Positions 29,511 to 41,700 of a stretch of 64,000 nucleotides of DNA are shown in pieces. A program made the position numbers and the translations under genes. Positions within the stretch are counted from its first letter, which is position 1. Each line of letters starts with the position of its first letter. The notes under the pieces are model-generated. The model saw only the letters and a program-made list of their open reading frames with translations, was not told the origin of the DNA and searched no databases. This DNA comes from Ephemerocybe angulata (Eukaryota; Basidiomycota; Agaricomycetes; Agaricales; Psathyrellaceae). The stretch lies in NCBI GenBank assembly GCA_013368325.1, contig JAACJK010000170.1, positions 248,001-312,000 on the forward strand, in the 5' to 3' direction.

Positions 29511-32500
29511 TACCACAAGTTGAAGTATGGCGTGATGACGAATATCCCAAGTTTCTGGACGGGATTGACGCTCAGCGAGGGCTTATGATAATTGGTAAAT
29601 GAAAACGTACGGTGGTGACACTGATCCTACCAGCACTCCCTCCGCTCCCACTCTCTGCTGTCCCATAGCTTAGACAGACGCTTGGTGTCTCAAAGCCTCC
29701 CAACTGGATATCGAGTGCGACATCCCAGAGCTCCACCTCCCTCGTCACCACCCTCTCGAACCAAGGCACAAACACCAACCTACTCGAGCTTAGCAGTGCT
29801 GCCAAGTGTTTCTGATCGGGCGATACATGGACCGCGATGAACCTATCGCGCAACCTTCTCCGCTTCATGAGCGTCCTCCCCTGCCTTGCACCCCCATCCC
29901 CTGGCCACTCAGCCACCGAGGATTTCCTACCCGGCTGATCTTCCACCGTATTCGCCTCCTCCTCCGTTCTACGAGACAAACCTTCGTCCCAAAGAACCTC
30001 TTGCTGAACGAGCTCGCTCCCCCAATGCGCTCGGAAGCTCGACATTCCGAGTGAGGCTCCCCACCGCGCAAAGTGTAACCTATCGGAAAGGATACGGAGC
30101 ACAATCTGTCCGGGCTCGAAGTTCTTGAGCTTCGGCAGGAAGAACTCTCTCCCCCGAGCGAAGCCTCTCAGGCCTTCCTCTCCGCACACGAAGATCCTGT
30201 TGAACTTATCTTATCTTATCTTATCTCTGATTAGATCAGATTAGTATCTAGAACATTCTTTACTTTTCTATCACTCCATTCCTTCTCTCCATTCTTATCG
30301 ATATGCTGTATGGACTGACATCATAGCTTACTCGTTGCTTACTCGTACCTACACAGCATTCCTCGTCACACCTCTATTGTTCTCTCTGTGACTCGTCACG
30401 CTCTCTACATGTATAAATACCCTGTAGTTAGACCTCAATCTATATCGACTTTACCAGTCATCTCAGTAGTCACTTAGTTAGCCTCTTAGCTAGTCTCTCT
30501 CGGTAAGTCTAGTTAGCCTTAGCCGCTGCGCTCAGTGTAGTGCTACTTCTATAAGATCCAGCATTCACCGAGCTCCACGTAAGTGACTTTCTTCAAAGGC
30601 GCAGGGAAGTCCGTATGAAGGGATAGTGGATCGCCCTTCATTGAGAGAGCAGGCGTTCCAGAGTTGATTGGGGGGAAGCGAAGGGCAGAAACGAGCTCCG
30701 AATTGCCACTGAATGCTGCATTTTGGTCAAAGAATCCGGAGTCGAAAGGGCGGAAGGCAGGAAAGTCCCCTTTATACTTCTCGCGTTGAACTTCTGCAGT
30801 CTTGGCAGGCGAGGGTCGAGACGTCTCGCGTACATCTCCTGCAAAACCGTTGTGTACATGGGCGACAGAGTCAAAACATTACACTCACCATTCAACCCTG
30901 TCGTCGCGAACATTGGGTACCCCTTAGGAATAGCGAACATCTGTAGCGATGGTAGAACCTGGACGATCTGTCTCGACCTAATGTCCCACACGTAGGCGTA
31001 GTCTGACGATGCACACAGAAGGTATGGGTAGGCGAATCTATGATGGTCCACTTAGTTCATTCAAATCGAAGTTAGATGAAGGAGATGCCTCACCGGAGGG
31101 CCGTCGTAGGATCGGGCACTTCGAGGCCGCCTGGCGCGGGAATCAAAGGGACGGGGATGATCATGTGTGGTACGAAATGCGGCGACAGTCACTTTACAGC
31201 ATCCTTCGTTCCGCGCGAGCTGGATTCATCAGGCCCACCACTCCCGGAGGGTTCTTCAGATGGTAGGTCAGTGAAAGGGATATGGGGCGCACAGGTACAG
31301 CGTAAGTCTTCCAAGGTAAGGCATCCCAAGCCCATAAAGCCATCCGGAACGCTATCGAAGCCTTCAGACATTGTCGCGTTCCCGTCATCGTTGACGTCTC
31401 CAAGAACTGACGCAATCGAGGCCGCATCGATGACTCCGATGCGACCGCTCTGTCGCCTCCAACGAAGCACGCTCGCAATAGGTTGGACTTCTGAGACGTC
31501 CGCAGCTTCCGCCTCATCCATGAGGGATCGCAAGAGGTCGTCATCGTCCCCATTTGCAAGTGCTGATGCGAGCCTTTGGCGCTTGTCCGGCTGGTATGAA
31601 AATGGGATAACTTCACGGGGAGGCGGGAGGGAGCTGCTTCTCCATACTTCCTTCGATCCGTCTGAGCGACCGAGAATAATGTAGCCCTTTTCGTACTCCA
31701 AGTTTGCGCATTTTCCCACGTAATTCTGCCACAAGGAGTCAGCCTTAACTCATAGAATAGAAGGCACACTTACCTTCGGCAGACACCATAGTATCTCTTT
31801 ACTCGTAATGTCAGTTACGATCAAGCCTCCATCGCTCTGGGTGCTGACAATGTAGCTGTTCCTCTCGTCTACCTTCATGCGGTCGATATGTTTCGCCGAT
31901 GGAACCAGCGAATCGAACTCATGGTCGAGGACATTGCAGAGGACATGCGGCAGTGCTGCAACAATGCCCACTAACCCTACTTTCTCACTATCGGTTGATA
32001 AGCTATTCGGATCGATCCCCAGGGCCTCCGAGGCCGTCCTGAGGAGTTGGACAAAGAAAGGGTCGTCCGTATTATCTTCCAGTTCTCCCATCTCTTCAAT
32101 AGTTGCCCCAACTTCCAAGAATGTTGGCTTTCTTCTGTTCGGCCTCCCTAGCTAGCTTTGCAGCCTGATGAAGGACAGGCATATACGACCTGGAGGTAGA
32201 GAACCTCACGTCCTCTAAGTGATAGCGAACTGTGTCCGACGGGAGCTCCCCAGCCCACGCCCGGTGAATCTCCAGCCGTCGCTTCACTGGAGATGGGTGA
32301 GTACAAGATAGAGTAGATTTGTATCGCTCGACTCACAAAGCGTCTTCCAATTAACTTCATCATCGGATATCCCGCTCCCTAGTAAGCTCTGCGAGCTATA
32401 TATGTCCATGGCAGCTGCCCATTCGGCGTCCTGATCTATCTCCCGGACCATCTCGCTGGGCTGGTTACGCCAGTCGTGCCAGCGGCCCCATTCGCGTCGA

Positions 32501-32694
32501 GGCGGTTCGTTTCCGTTACCTATCAAGCCGTGCAGATGGCATGCATTACGCCATATGAGAATCTCGTTCTGTGGCTCTGTGAAAAGGGTAGAGAAGTATT
32601 TCGAGAGTCGTGGAACCACGACGAGATCTGGGACTGGGAGATTGGACAGGATGTGGATAAGGAGTTCGGGAGGCAGGGTCCAGAGCGCCACCAT
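29511..32694 (-). pseudogene. F-box protein with large C-terminal region, damaged copy
   Basis: Paralogue of the plus-strand gene at 38763. Exons that match it: 32694-32337, 32286-31774, 31725-31094, 31037-30889, 30838-30560 continuing at 30192-29611, and 29554 onward. The F-box is LPPELLIHILSNLPVPDLVV at residues 7-26. Later exons carry conserved blocks found in both copies: MKVDERNSYIVSTQSDGGL, GYIILGRSDGSKEVWRSS, FAYPYLLCASSDYAYVWD and ISPDQKHLA-like VSPDQKHLAALLSSSRL, giving a propeller-like impression (inference). Damage: a one-base shift near 32120, a TGA at about 31189-31191 in exon 3, a solo LTR in exon 5, and loss of the last exons beyond 29511. It is therefore not expected to make the full protein. 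Confidence 0.8.
30198..30554 (+). mobile_element. Solo LTR, 357 bp, in an F-box exon
   Basis: Starts TGTTGAAC and is flanked by the 5-bp direct repeat GATCC (30193-30197 and 30555-30559). It has a TATA box (GTATAAATAC at 30411-30420) in the plus orientation. Removing it restores the F-box frame across the codons for Trp-Ile-Phe, just as in the paralogue. The 3' end reads TATAA, not the usual CA, which I take as a point change. No internal retroelement sequence is left, so it is the product of LTR-LTR recombination. Confidence 0.78.
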
Positions 32695-33243
32695 TTTGAG
32701 ATCGATGCCTCTGCCGTAGTCTCAGTCTCTTGGGTTACAGTCGCAAGGGTGGATAGGGTGTTAGATGAGCGCGCAAAGGTAGATGGGATGATGGTTGAGC
32801 TCAACCTTGTTCAGCCTCGTGGCGCCGCTGGCAATGGCTTTGGGATCAACGATTAGATTGGAAATCTAATCTAATCGACGGCGATTGGGCGCCTATCACC
32901 GACAACCCTTACGCCGGCATCTGAGCAGAAGCTTTTCCCAAATCCACGCCAAAACATCAAGTAGCACGCCCGAGGATTTGAACAGCCATTATATCACAAA
33001 CCCATCGTACTTTAATAAATAAAGAGGCACATACAATCCACGTTGCCTGATCATCCCGAGTCCCGTTAGAATCCCAAAAAAAGAAACATAAGCGCCCAGA
33101 ACGTCGCACTCATCACAGCCCAACCAGTGGGATGATCATGAAAAAGACAAATCATCAATGGTACACAGTTATACCAAAGCACGATCTTGAGTCTCGAATA
33201 AACAGTCCATCCAACATTCATCCAAGACCGCACAACGCACCAC
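32695..33243. promoter_or_regulatory. Upstream region of the minus F-box copy with GATTA palindrome
   Basis: About 550 bp without a gene. At 32850-32877 the sequence CGATTAGATT-GGA-AATCTAATC(TAATCG) forms an inverted repeat of the GATTA motif, about 155-185 bp upstream of the F-box ATG. The plus paralogue has a direct GATTA array at a similar place. Confidence 0.45.
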
Positions 33244-34386
33244 TTAAAAGCTCAAATCCACCTGCACACCCCCCTCCACAGCCTTCCACGACTCCAACTT
33301 CCCGCTCCTCTGCCCCTCATTTACCGACTCTTCCACACTCCGATAACGCTTCGACCCACCTGCCCTACCCTTTCCCTTCTGCACCGCACCCGCGCCCTTC
33401 ACCGACCCGCGATCGTTGGACCTCGTCACAGACCTAAGCGCCTCAAGCGCCCTCGTCTGCGCCGCGCCCTGCTCGCTCAACCGTTTAAGCTGCTCCAATA
33501 TTTCCCCAAGACAATCCGGCAAAGGCATGCGTGCGTTCGTGATATTATGACCGGCATTCCCGTTTGACGACGTAGCGTGAGGAATAGAGTTCTGAGGAGG
33601 GAACGTAGATGGCTCCGAGGTCGTCGAGCTTAGGGGGACAGTACCCCCAAAGGCAGACTGCCCCGACTTGCTCATAGAACGTGGAGATGAGAGATTGAAC
33701 CCGGTACCTGGAGTTGAAGACACAGATCCATTGACAGACCCTGAGGAGGAAGAGGTACCTCCGAATACAGAGCGAGTCTGGGAACCGAAAGCCGAAGTCA
33801 CAGTCCCCTTCTCCAATGCAGATTGAGGAAGGGAAAATGCAGAGAACGAGTTAGGAGGGGGATAGATCGATTGGCCTCCGGGAACGCGGGTTGAAGTAGA
33901 AGGAGGAGCAGGAGGATTCGTCGCTTTGGCCGACTTAGGGATAGAAGAACCCGGCCGCCCACATCCCTTAGACTGCAAAGTAGCTCTCATCCACTCCATT
34001 TCTTTCTCCAGCTCTGCAACGCGCTCCTCCAATGCCTTGAGCTTGAGATCGACGGAAGTCCCGGACCCAGGGGCATGTGGAGGAGGCGCGAGGGACGGTG
34101 CGCCGAATCGCACCTCGGGCGTCCGCTCGAAGCTTTTGCTTGCCATAAGCACGGTTACAGGTTTCGCTGACGACGGTGTCGGTGTACCCGTATGAGTTGG
34201 GCTGGAAGCGGTTCCAAGCGGTGGTGTGTGAAGCAAGGTAGCAGGAGGAGCAGGCTCGACTCTCGGCCTCTTCGCAGGCGCACCCTGAGGAGGGCTCACG
34301 CTCCAGCTTTGCGAGGCCTTCCTCTTCTTCTTCTCATGGGCATCCTCGTTGAGAGCACCAGTACGGGAGGGTAGCTCCTTGAACAT
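33244..34386 (-). CDS. Ser/Pro-rich coiled-coil protein, unknown
   Basis: 380 codons from the first ATG at 34386; the frame is open to 34407, where an acceptor-like TTTCAG suggests an upstream exon that I cannot place with certainty. Features: a basic cluster KKKRKASQ (possible nuclear signal) near residue 20, Pro/Ser/Thr-rich linkers, a short coiled coil (LKLKALEERVAELEKEMEWM) near 115-135, several FG-type dipeptides (SAFGSQTRSVFGG, SAFGG) and a second helical stretch near 305-330. FG motifs recall nucleoporins, but the count is too low to claim this. Function unknown. A possible 5' exon lies within 34836-34630. Confidence 0.6.
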   Translation of the reverse strand: MFKELPSRTGALNEDAHEKKKRKASQSWSVSPPQGAPAKRPRVEPAPPATLLHTPPLGTASSPTHTGTPTPSSAKPVTVLMASKSFERTPEVRFGAPSLAPPPHAPGSGTSVDLKLKALEERVAELEKEMEWMRATLQSKGCGRPGSSIPKSAKATNPPAPPSTSTRVPGGQSIYPPPNSFSAFSLPQSALEKGTVTSAFGSQTRSVFGGTSSSSGSVNGSVSSTPGTGFNLSSPRSMSKSGQSAFGGTVPLSSTTSEPSTFPPQNSIPHATSSNGNAGHNITNARMPLPDCLGEILEQLKRLSEQGAAQTRALEALRSVTRSNDRGSVKGAGAVQKGKGRAGGSKRYRSVEESVNEGQRSGKLESWKAVEGGVQVDLSF

Positions 34387-34407
34387 GTTCACCTTCGACG
34401 GCTGCAC

Positions 34408-35258
34408 CTGAAATGCACTCGGGGTTGGTGGGGTATAGGGGTGATAAGATTGGCCTGGTATTGCCTGTTTACAGACGGGAATTTCTGAAACCGAAATGGG
34501 GGAGATAGGAGGAGCGGGGGGAGGAGGAGGAGGAGGAGGAGGAGGAAAAGGAGGAGGAGGAGGAGGAGGAGGAGGAGGAGGAGATAGATGTCGAGGATAA
34601 GTTCGATTGAAGTAGGCTGGAAGGTCAGGTTAATATACTCTGCGGAGAAGGAAGATGACCGACGAGTACCCACTTATAGCCATCTGTCGTCGTATAGATT
34701 CTCCTAGTGCTCCAATGTACCCCGCCGAGCTCGCTATCACTAGAGTTCCTTGATTCGGGCGCTGGATGTTCGGTCGTTCTGCAGCCTGCTGCATAGTGTC
34801 GGGTCTTCGAAAGTCGGGAAAGGGGAAATAGGGCAAGAGGAGAAGAGCAGCTCAGGGAGGCTGACGCAAAACCCCGTCTCCCATTAAAGAACCCCGCCCA
34901 TGCTGAATGATCGATTACCCAACTTCGAACGATCGCGATCTTCCAGCAATCCGACTAAACCGCATCTCCTCCTCCCTTCCCGCACGCAGTTTCAAACTCT
35001 CCCGTCGAGGTACCGGCACAGGCTCAGTCCCGCCTCCTTTCACCCAAGTGGCGTAACCGTCAGCCCCAACAGCCCGCCGTATCCGCACTTCCCGCCGGCC
35101 CACCAGTCCAGTCCCGATCCACCTGCGTCTTATATGGACCCGATCTCCCCAATGACAGTCACCCTCCACTCCCCGCCTTCCCGTCTCTCTCCCGCGTTGG
35201 AGAGCTTCTGACCCGACGGACTCGCTCACGGTCTATCCGTGATTCACAAGGCTCGAAT
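34408..35258. other. Intergenic region with GGA/CCT tract
   Basis: Holds a polypurine tract of GGA repeats on the plus strand at about 34505-34582, i.e. a CCT polypyrimidine tract on the strand of the preceding gene, where it would lie in an intron or 5' UTR. An open minus-strand frame at 34836-34630 may be a 5' exon. 34840-35258 is the upstream region of the BTB gene; no further gene is seen. Confidence 0.5.
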
Positions 35259-36401
35259 ATGAGCTCCTTGACCCAGATCCCCAACTGGGAAGGCCTCATC
35301 CGCTCCGACTTCTGGTTCCGCGACGGCAACATCGTGCTCCTTGCAGGCAACGCAGCATTCAAAGTCCACCGTGGCCAGCTCGAGCGCCAGTCCGAGGTCT
35401 TCAAAGACCTCTTCTCCCTCCCCCAGCCAGAAGACGCGGCAGATCTTATCGATGGGTGCGCCTGGGTCGAGCTCCACGACAGACCGGCGGACGTATTCCA
35501 CTTCCTGCGAGCCATCTACGACGGACTGTAAGCACTCTTCCCCACCTTGCGCCTATCGTCGCTTCAGCTTGATGTCTACAGCTACCTCGCATCGATGCCC
35601 CAAGCAAGCGATTTCCCGATGCTGTCCGCCGTCCTTCGCCTCTCCACCAAATACCTCGTGGAAACACTCCGCACGCTCTGCCTCGCCCACCTCTCCCTCT
35701 CCTGGCCAACAACCCTGGCCGCATGGGACACCCGCGAATCCGCCGCCGTCGAGCCCAAGACGGGGCGCTACCTCCCCCGCGAAACACACGCCCACCCCAT
35801 CCTCCTCATGGAGCTCGCCATCGAACTCTCCCTCCCCCACCTCCTCCCGTCCGCATTCTACGACCTCTCACGCTACGGACCGAGCAAGATCATGGCGGGA
35901 ACGACACAGGCCGCGTTCGCGCTCGACGTCGCCGCGAGCAAGGAGCCGGTGGAGACGAGCAGGGAGCGCAGCGTCGTACTCAACAAGGAGATGCTCGTGC
36001 GGACGTTCAAGGGGCGCGAGGCGAGCCAGCGCTGCGTATCCGAATTTGTCGCGCGCGAACTCGAGAACCGAAGCGCATCGCCTGAATGTGCGAATCGGGG
36101 AGAAGATGGCATGAGCAGAAGCTGCTTGGAGAGCTTCTATTTCATCATGCTGAACATCTTGCGGAGCGTGGGTGGTATTGCATGCGGGCGGGATGCGGAC
36201 CCCCTGTTCACCCTCGTTCAGGCGGCGGAGATGCTGACGCGGACGGACTTTTCGGATGGACAGAGGCAGATGGGGCTCCGCATGTGCGCGGCTTGCAAGG
36301 CTGATTTCAAAACGAGTGTCGAAAAGGCGCGTGAAGAGGTATGGAGGAACCTTCCGAGTTGGTTTGGGATGGATGACTTGACGCAGTGGGCTGAGCCATA
36401 G
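35259..36401 (+). CDS. BTB/POZ domain protein
   Basis: Two exons, 35259-35527 and 35582-36401, joined by a 54-bp GTAAGC...CAG intron that gives a clean 362-residue protein. The BTB/POZ domain is N-terminal (about residues 15-125): SDFWFRDGNIVLLAGNAAFKVH, then HRGQLERQSEVFKDLF and the helix DFPMLSAVLRLSTKYLVE across the second exon. This layout is the standard Agaricomycete BTB family, which is lineage-expanded. BTB domains dimerise or bind Cullin-3. The C-terminal part holds a CxxC (MCAACKADF) near residue 335. No DNA-binding or Kelch part is visible. Upstream is an 850-bp intergenic region shared with the minus-strand neighbour. Confidence 0.85.
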
Positions 36402-37463
36402 TTTGTTTTCTTGATTGCTTTCGTTTCTATTTCTTCGTAATCAGCATCGTACCATCGCCCTCCTCTTCTGCTACGCACCCTGTTGCACCACAGCGTGGTT
36501 AATTGTCCCGATGTTTCACCCGATACCACCAATCCCCCTCGTATTCTTGCCAATGTAACTTGCAGTCTAACCTTCAAGCTTCAACTCTTGTTGTTATTCT
36601 TTCGTAGTTTGTCCTATATCACCTCGATACACCTACTCAATCAATCTCCATTACGAGCAACAAATGACTGCACGGGACGGTCCACGGCATGGCATCTCGA
36701 TATACTGCTCTCATACACCTCCATTCCACGCACCTGAGAAGCCGTCAGAAGATATCGGACAACGCAACTGACGGCACGTACCTCACCTCCCCTCTTACTT
36801 CGCACTCTGATTGCTCGTTCGACTGCGAGTAGATTGGCCAGAAGCAGGAGCGCTCTTCTTCTTGCCCACTGCATCGTACAGGTTGTATTCGCCTCTGCTA
36901 GCAGTTAAGTTTCCGTCGGAACTACTGGCCGCGCTGAACCTGCGCTCGCGCTTCCTGCGGTCACCATCGTATCTTCACCGCGTCACCTCCTACGCACCCT
37001 GCTGCACCACCGTGTGGTCAATCGTCCCAACCCGTTCGTATTGTTGCCGATGTAAGTTGCAGTCGTACCTTCTCCATCCCTTTTCGTCACTCCTCACACT
37101 GGCAGCTTCTCCTATACCACCTCGGTACGCCATCCCACCTACCCAATCTACTCCACTTTCCCGCAATCGGACTCTCCGTTTCTTCCCCAGCGTACAATCG
37201 TACACGGTTCACCCACTATTGCCTCGAAATCGCAGCTCGCTTCACGTCACCAGTCCTGCATAGTTCATCCAATACCCTCTCGACACACCGGTCCATCTAC
37301 TCAATCCACTCCCCTTTACCGCAGCTGAGAAATCATCAGAGAGGTATCGAACGACACAAATGACTACCCGTACTTCACTTATCCGATCCACTCCCTTTTC
37401 CCGTGGCTGAAAAACCATTAGAGAAATATCGAACGACACAAACGACTGCCCGTACCTAATCTC
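36402..37463. repeat. Decayed duplicates of the neighbouring gene's 3' end
   Basis: No intact gene. The stretch 36800-37000 is a diverged copy of the last exon and 3' flank of the gene at 37464-38061 (shared blocks TTCGCAC, GCTCTT/GCTCTC...TTCTTGCCCA, TCGTACAG, GTATTCGC, TCTGCTAG). A second partial copy follows at about 37000-37300. At 37300-37456 an ~85-bp unit is repeated in tandem (CCACTCCC...ATCGAACGACACAAA...CGTAC). Confidence 0.6.
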
Positions 37464-38061
37464 TCACTTCGCACCCCGACTTGTTTGTTCGACCGCGAGC
37501 AGATTAGCTACTACGGACGCGCTCTCCTGTTTCTTGCCCAACGTGTCGTACAGAACCTTCACCATAGTATTCGCTTCTGCTAGTAGTTGAGCTTCCGTAG
37601 GAACTACCGGCTGTGTTGGACCTGCATTCGCGCTTCCTGCTGTCGCTGTTGGGGTTGCGCCTGAAACAGGTGGTGTTGGTAGAAGTGGAAGAGCGCCGAC
37701 GCCTGAAGAACGAAGGATCGACATAAGAGATTCCAGCGCCAGCTTGAGTTCAGCAATAACATCTAGAAACGGTCAGAGTAAGCTTCATTCAAGTAAAAGC
37801 CCACGTACGAGCTGTATTCGACGGCAAATGACTGGCATGATACGCTCCCTGAATCCCTTTTAACGCCTCCGTCGCCAGATCTCTCAGGACGAACACCTCA
37901 GTGAGCACATTTGCTAGGTTTTCTGTGAAAAGTCGTGGTGAATTCGGGTCTGCGTGGTGGCCTATCCCGCCTTGCTGAGCTCCAGCGTTAAATCCCCCAG
38001 GAACGTTGACGAAGTTTGTGTTGTACATCATGTTGTTCATATTGACGTTTCCAGGATTCAT
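37464..38061 (-). CDS. Small unknown protein
   Basis: Two exons, 38061-37809 and 37762-37464, with a 46-bp GTACGT...TAG intron; 183 residues. The N-terminus is Asn/Met-rich (MNPGNVNMNNMMYNTNF). A helical middle (NLANVLTEVFVLRDLATEAL) and a second helical stretch (AHVIAELKLALESLM) cross the splice site. An Ala/Pro/Thr linker is followed by a C-terminal helix (LLAEANTMVKVLYDTLGKK). The helices could form a small coiled-coil subunit, but I do not recognise a family. Diverged copies of the last exon lie downstream at 36.8-37.3 kb, a sign of repeated local duplication. Confidence 0.6.
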
Positions 38062-38762
38062 AGTCGGTTATATCGTGAAAATGAAAGAATTCCAGAGGGA
38101 GATTGTGGTGGTTCGGGTAGAAGGGACGATCGTGGGATATTCAGATGAATTCAGGTGATGCGCCCAGCCGGGCCAGCCCAGCGGCCGATTGGCCGAAAAT
38201 TCAGCTTGAATTTCTTGTACTTAAATGATGAAGGCGCAAGGGCAAGATAGGCCTTGATAACTGGAGACAGAAGGGTTATATTTCTTTGGAGATCAGCGTA
38301 AAATGCAACAGTTCCACCCGAAAGATGGAGGGCGAGAACAATGGGACCAGCAGATTGATCTTGAGTATCCCACAGTACTAGTACCTTTCAATTCTACCAT
38401 GGGCCACCAGGCCTATAGATCTAAAAAAAACTATACCAGAGGAAACTAGGAATCACTTAGGCATTGGGATCTACGGTCACCACAAACTATCCAACTTGGT
38501 ATGCTCTGGCTCCTTAAGCACCCGTCTACCTGAGCGTCGAGGCCCTGAGCCCATGTTTTTCAATTTCCTTGAAGTTCATACTTCTACCTTTTGTTGTTCT
38601 CCGCTGCTACGGTCGTTCCGTTCCTTCAGTTTCTTCAACAAGCGCCTAATACTCGGTAAATTTTAGATTAGATTAGATTAGATGCTACGTGTGACCTGTC
38701 AGAACGCTGGCAGGACACGGACCCATGTGTCGCGGCTTGAACCCAACCACTTCTGCTACGAC
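38062..38762. promoter_or_regulatory. Intergenic region with GATTA array before the plus F-box copy
   Basis: About 700 bp without a gene. At 38662-38682 four direct GATTA units (TTAGATTAGATTAGATTAGA) end about 80 bp upstream of the F-box ATG at 38763. The rest shows no recognisable structure. Confidence 0.5.
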
Positions 38763-41700
38763 ATGAACATGGATCTGTCAACATTGCCGCCTGAGCTACT
38801 TATCCACGTTTTATCCTACCTGGAACTTCCTTCCTTAATCTTAATACCTCTGCTTTCGAAAGCCTTCCACCAGTTTTTCACCGAAGCCCAAAATGAAGTC
38901 GTCATCTGGTGCAACGCATGCGTACTGCATAGCGTGATATATACTTCATCCAAGGATGGGTCTACCAGCGAGCCTCCACGACGAGAGTGGGGGCGCTGGC
39001 GCAATTGGAAGGCGAATTTCGTGGCCGGGAGTCCTACAGAGGTCGATTGGACACAGGTATTCGAGTTATATGGCGACGAAAGCTTCAATGGTACCGATAT
39101 CTTCCCGGATAAGGCCGATTGGAAAGCTCTCAGTGAGTGCAAGTACCCAGGAACCGTCCTTCATCCAATCTTATCGTTTTCAGTCCAGCGTCGGGTCGAG
39201 ATGCACAGATCTTGGTGTGGAGAGCTTCCATCAAGTATAACTCGCTACCGCGCAGACGAGGTCGTGTTTTCAGAGAGAAACATCTGGTCGCACATGGCCA
39301 AATTCCAGCACGCTTTTGACGTCGCGGAGCAGTGGCGGGTCAATCATAACGGAGTGTCCGACGCCGCAATGACTGCTCTGAGCACTCGGGATACACTCCA
39401 CGAATCCACTTCTGCGCGAGGCGTCATGGATCGTATCAAGGCCTTTCTGAGGATCGGTGTAGAGCTAACACTACTTGAAGAAAAGGCGATGATGGCGGCC
39501 ACTGGACTAACGTTGGAGCGCTTCCGGGACAATAGCATGGTATCAGTCATTGGAATGATGGTACCCTCTGTGCGAAATGTTCGTCGTATCAAGGTGGACG
39601 AGAGAAATGGGTTTTTCTTAACCACTCAGATAGATGGAGGATTGATCGTTTCCGACATCTCCACTTCCCAAATGTTGTGGTGTACACCAAGGGTACGTCC
39701 TTCAACTTTTTAGCTCTGTTCAGGCCTTCTAACCTTCCCCAGATACCCGCTCACACAAGCGCAGAATTGGAGTATGACCAAGGTTATGCGATCATTCCCC
39801 GCCCTGACGGATCGAAAGAAGTGTGGAGGAGTAGCTCTATCCCAAGCACCGCCAGGAAGCGCCAGGATACCAGCGACCCATACCCCGGACCTTCACCAAC
39901 GCGTTGCCTCTGCCCTTGCGAACGGCGATGACGACGAGTTCTTGAGATCAATCATTGACCCGGTGATACTAGCAGACACGACCCCCCCTGACTTTATAAC
40001 ACCAATCCTCACCACCCGTCGTCAGATCAGGAAGCAAGAAGGTCAAGGCATTGGCATTCTAGATGCTACGATGCTCGCCATAGCATTTAGCACGAACTCC
40101 CCTGCCTCTGAGCTTGTCTACGACAAAATGGGCTGGATCACTCTTTTCGATCTTTGTCAGGTCACTGGCATTGACTCTGAAAAGTACTTTCCACAGCAAC
40201 GAGAGGATGAAGACGACGATAACGACAAAAGGCTTTCGGCCTTCTTCGAACCCCACTTGATTATACCCGTCTCAATGCGAGGTCAGGCCGGGTCTCAGAC
40301 CCCAGATCCGACATCGCACTCTCGGTCAGTTTAATTTTCTAGATTTTCATGGACAGGCCTAACGGATAATCGCTGCGCAGATTTGTCTATCCCTACCTAA
40401 TCGCCTCCTCGCAAACGCAGGTCTATATATGGGATGTCAGAACGGGAGAAGAGATACAACCGTAGCGTCAATACAACAGTTCACTGTCCCTTGGGAGGAG
40501 ACCATGAGATCGGCGCAACGTGAGTACAGGTCGACAGTAAAGGCTTAATTGAGACATTGTCTTACCGTTTGTGTGTCGGTAGGAAATGCTCAGCTGAAGA
40601 TACAAACAGAATTTGACGATATTCTCCGCGAGTTAAAAAGAAATTCAGCTACCAGCATTGAAGACAAGACCAGCGAAGACACTGAAGCCCCATTCCCAAG
40701 TCTCCCCCTGTTCAAGACAGGGTACTTCAATGAAAACGCCACCTTCAGTGGCAACATTGAGCCCATGTTGAACCTGATGGGGAAGCCAGAGCTGCCAAAT
40801 GCCCAGGAGACTGGCGACCCCTTGTCCCTTGCCACAAACCCTCCAGGAGTGCCTCTCGGTGACATCATGTCCGTAGAACTCGGGGAACGATGGATCTTCG
40901 TAGCTGGACGAGAAGGGCTACGGGTTTTTGCGCGAGGGACTGAATTCTTTGACGCTGGTGGCCCCAACTCCAACTTCGCTGCGGGTCAGCTCGTCCTTCG
41001 AATCCCTTCCGATAAGATACACTACTCTAGGTGGAACGCGGCGCTGGGGGCGAAGTACGTTCGCCCGCACTGGGGAAGCGAAACCGTCCGCCAGGAGGTC
41101 ATCTGGAACAAGGAGGTGGACTGGATGTCGGAAGATGGTGCAAACTCGCTGCCAGTTCGTGATTACAGGTATCACAATAATCAAGTAACTCTGGGGCAGC
41201 CGAAAATAGTTAGACGGCGGCTTGAGGACATGTTCTTTGCCGTACGAATATCGCCTGACCAGAAGCACCTCGTCGCGATGCTGATCACCTCAAGGCTGTT
41301 ATTCATCCCATATTTCGAACGAGTCATTTCTGGAGAGGCGAACCTATGGGATGTGGCGATTGACATCCAGTTGGGAGGTGTGAGGACTCCAAGTGTGGCT
41401 TTGAGCTATGGAACGGCGCAAAGTGGAAGTGGGGGCAGCGCCGGGAGAATCACTGCAATCACAGTAAGTATACCGAGCTCTCTCCGATCAGTCGCCTTAT
41501 TCACAAGTTGTGCCATGCAGAGATCAGGTATCTTCATCGTCACACCGTACCTCACTGGAATGATGAAGACCTCCACTTCCTCGTCGACGGGCGACCCGAC
41601 TCGCGAGGTCGATATCACAGTACATCGACTAGCACCGTCGTTCATGGATCCAGACCGCCTTTCGCGAGTGGATAGCCTGGAAATGAGCGATAGTGGAATA

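Noticed and set aside
34389..34673. Poly-Leu frame resembling a membrane protein
   Set aside because: It is a translation of the CCT tract and has no other signature.
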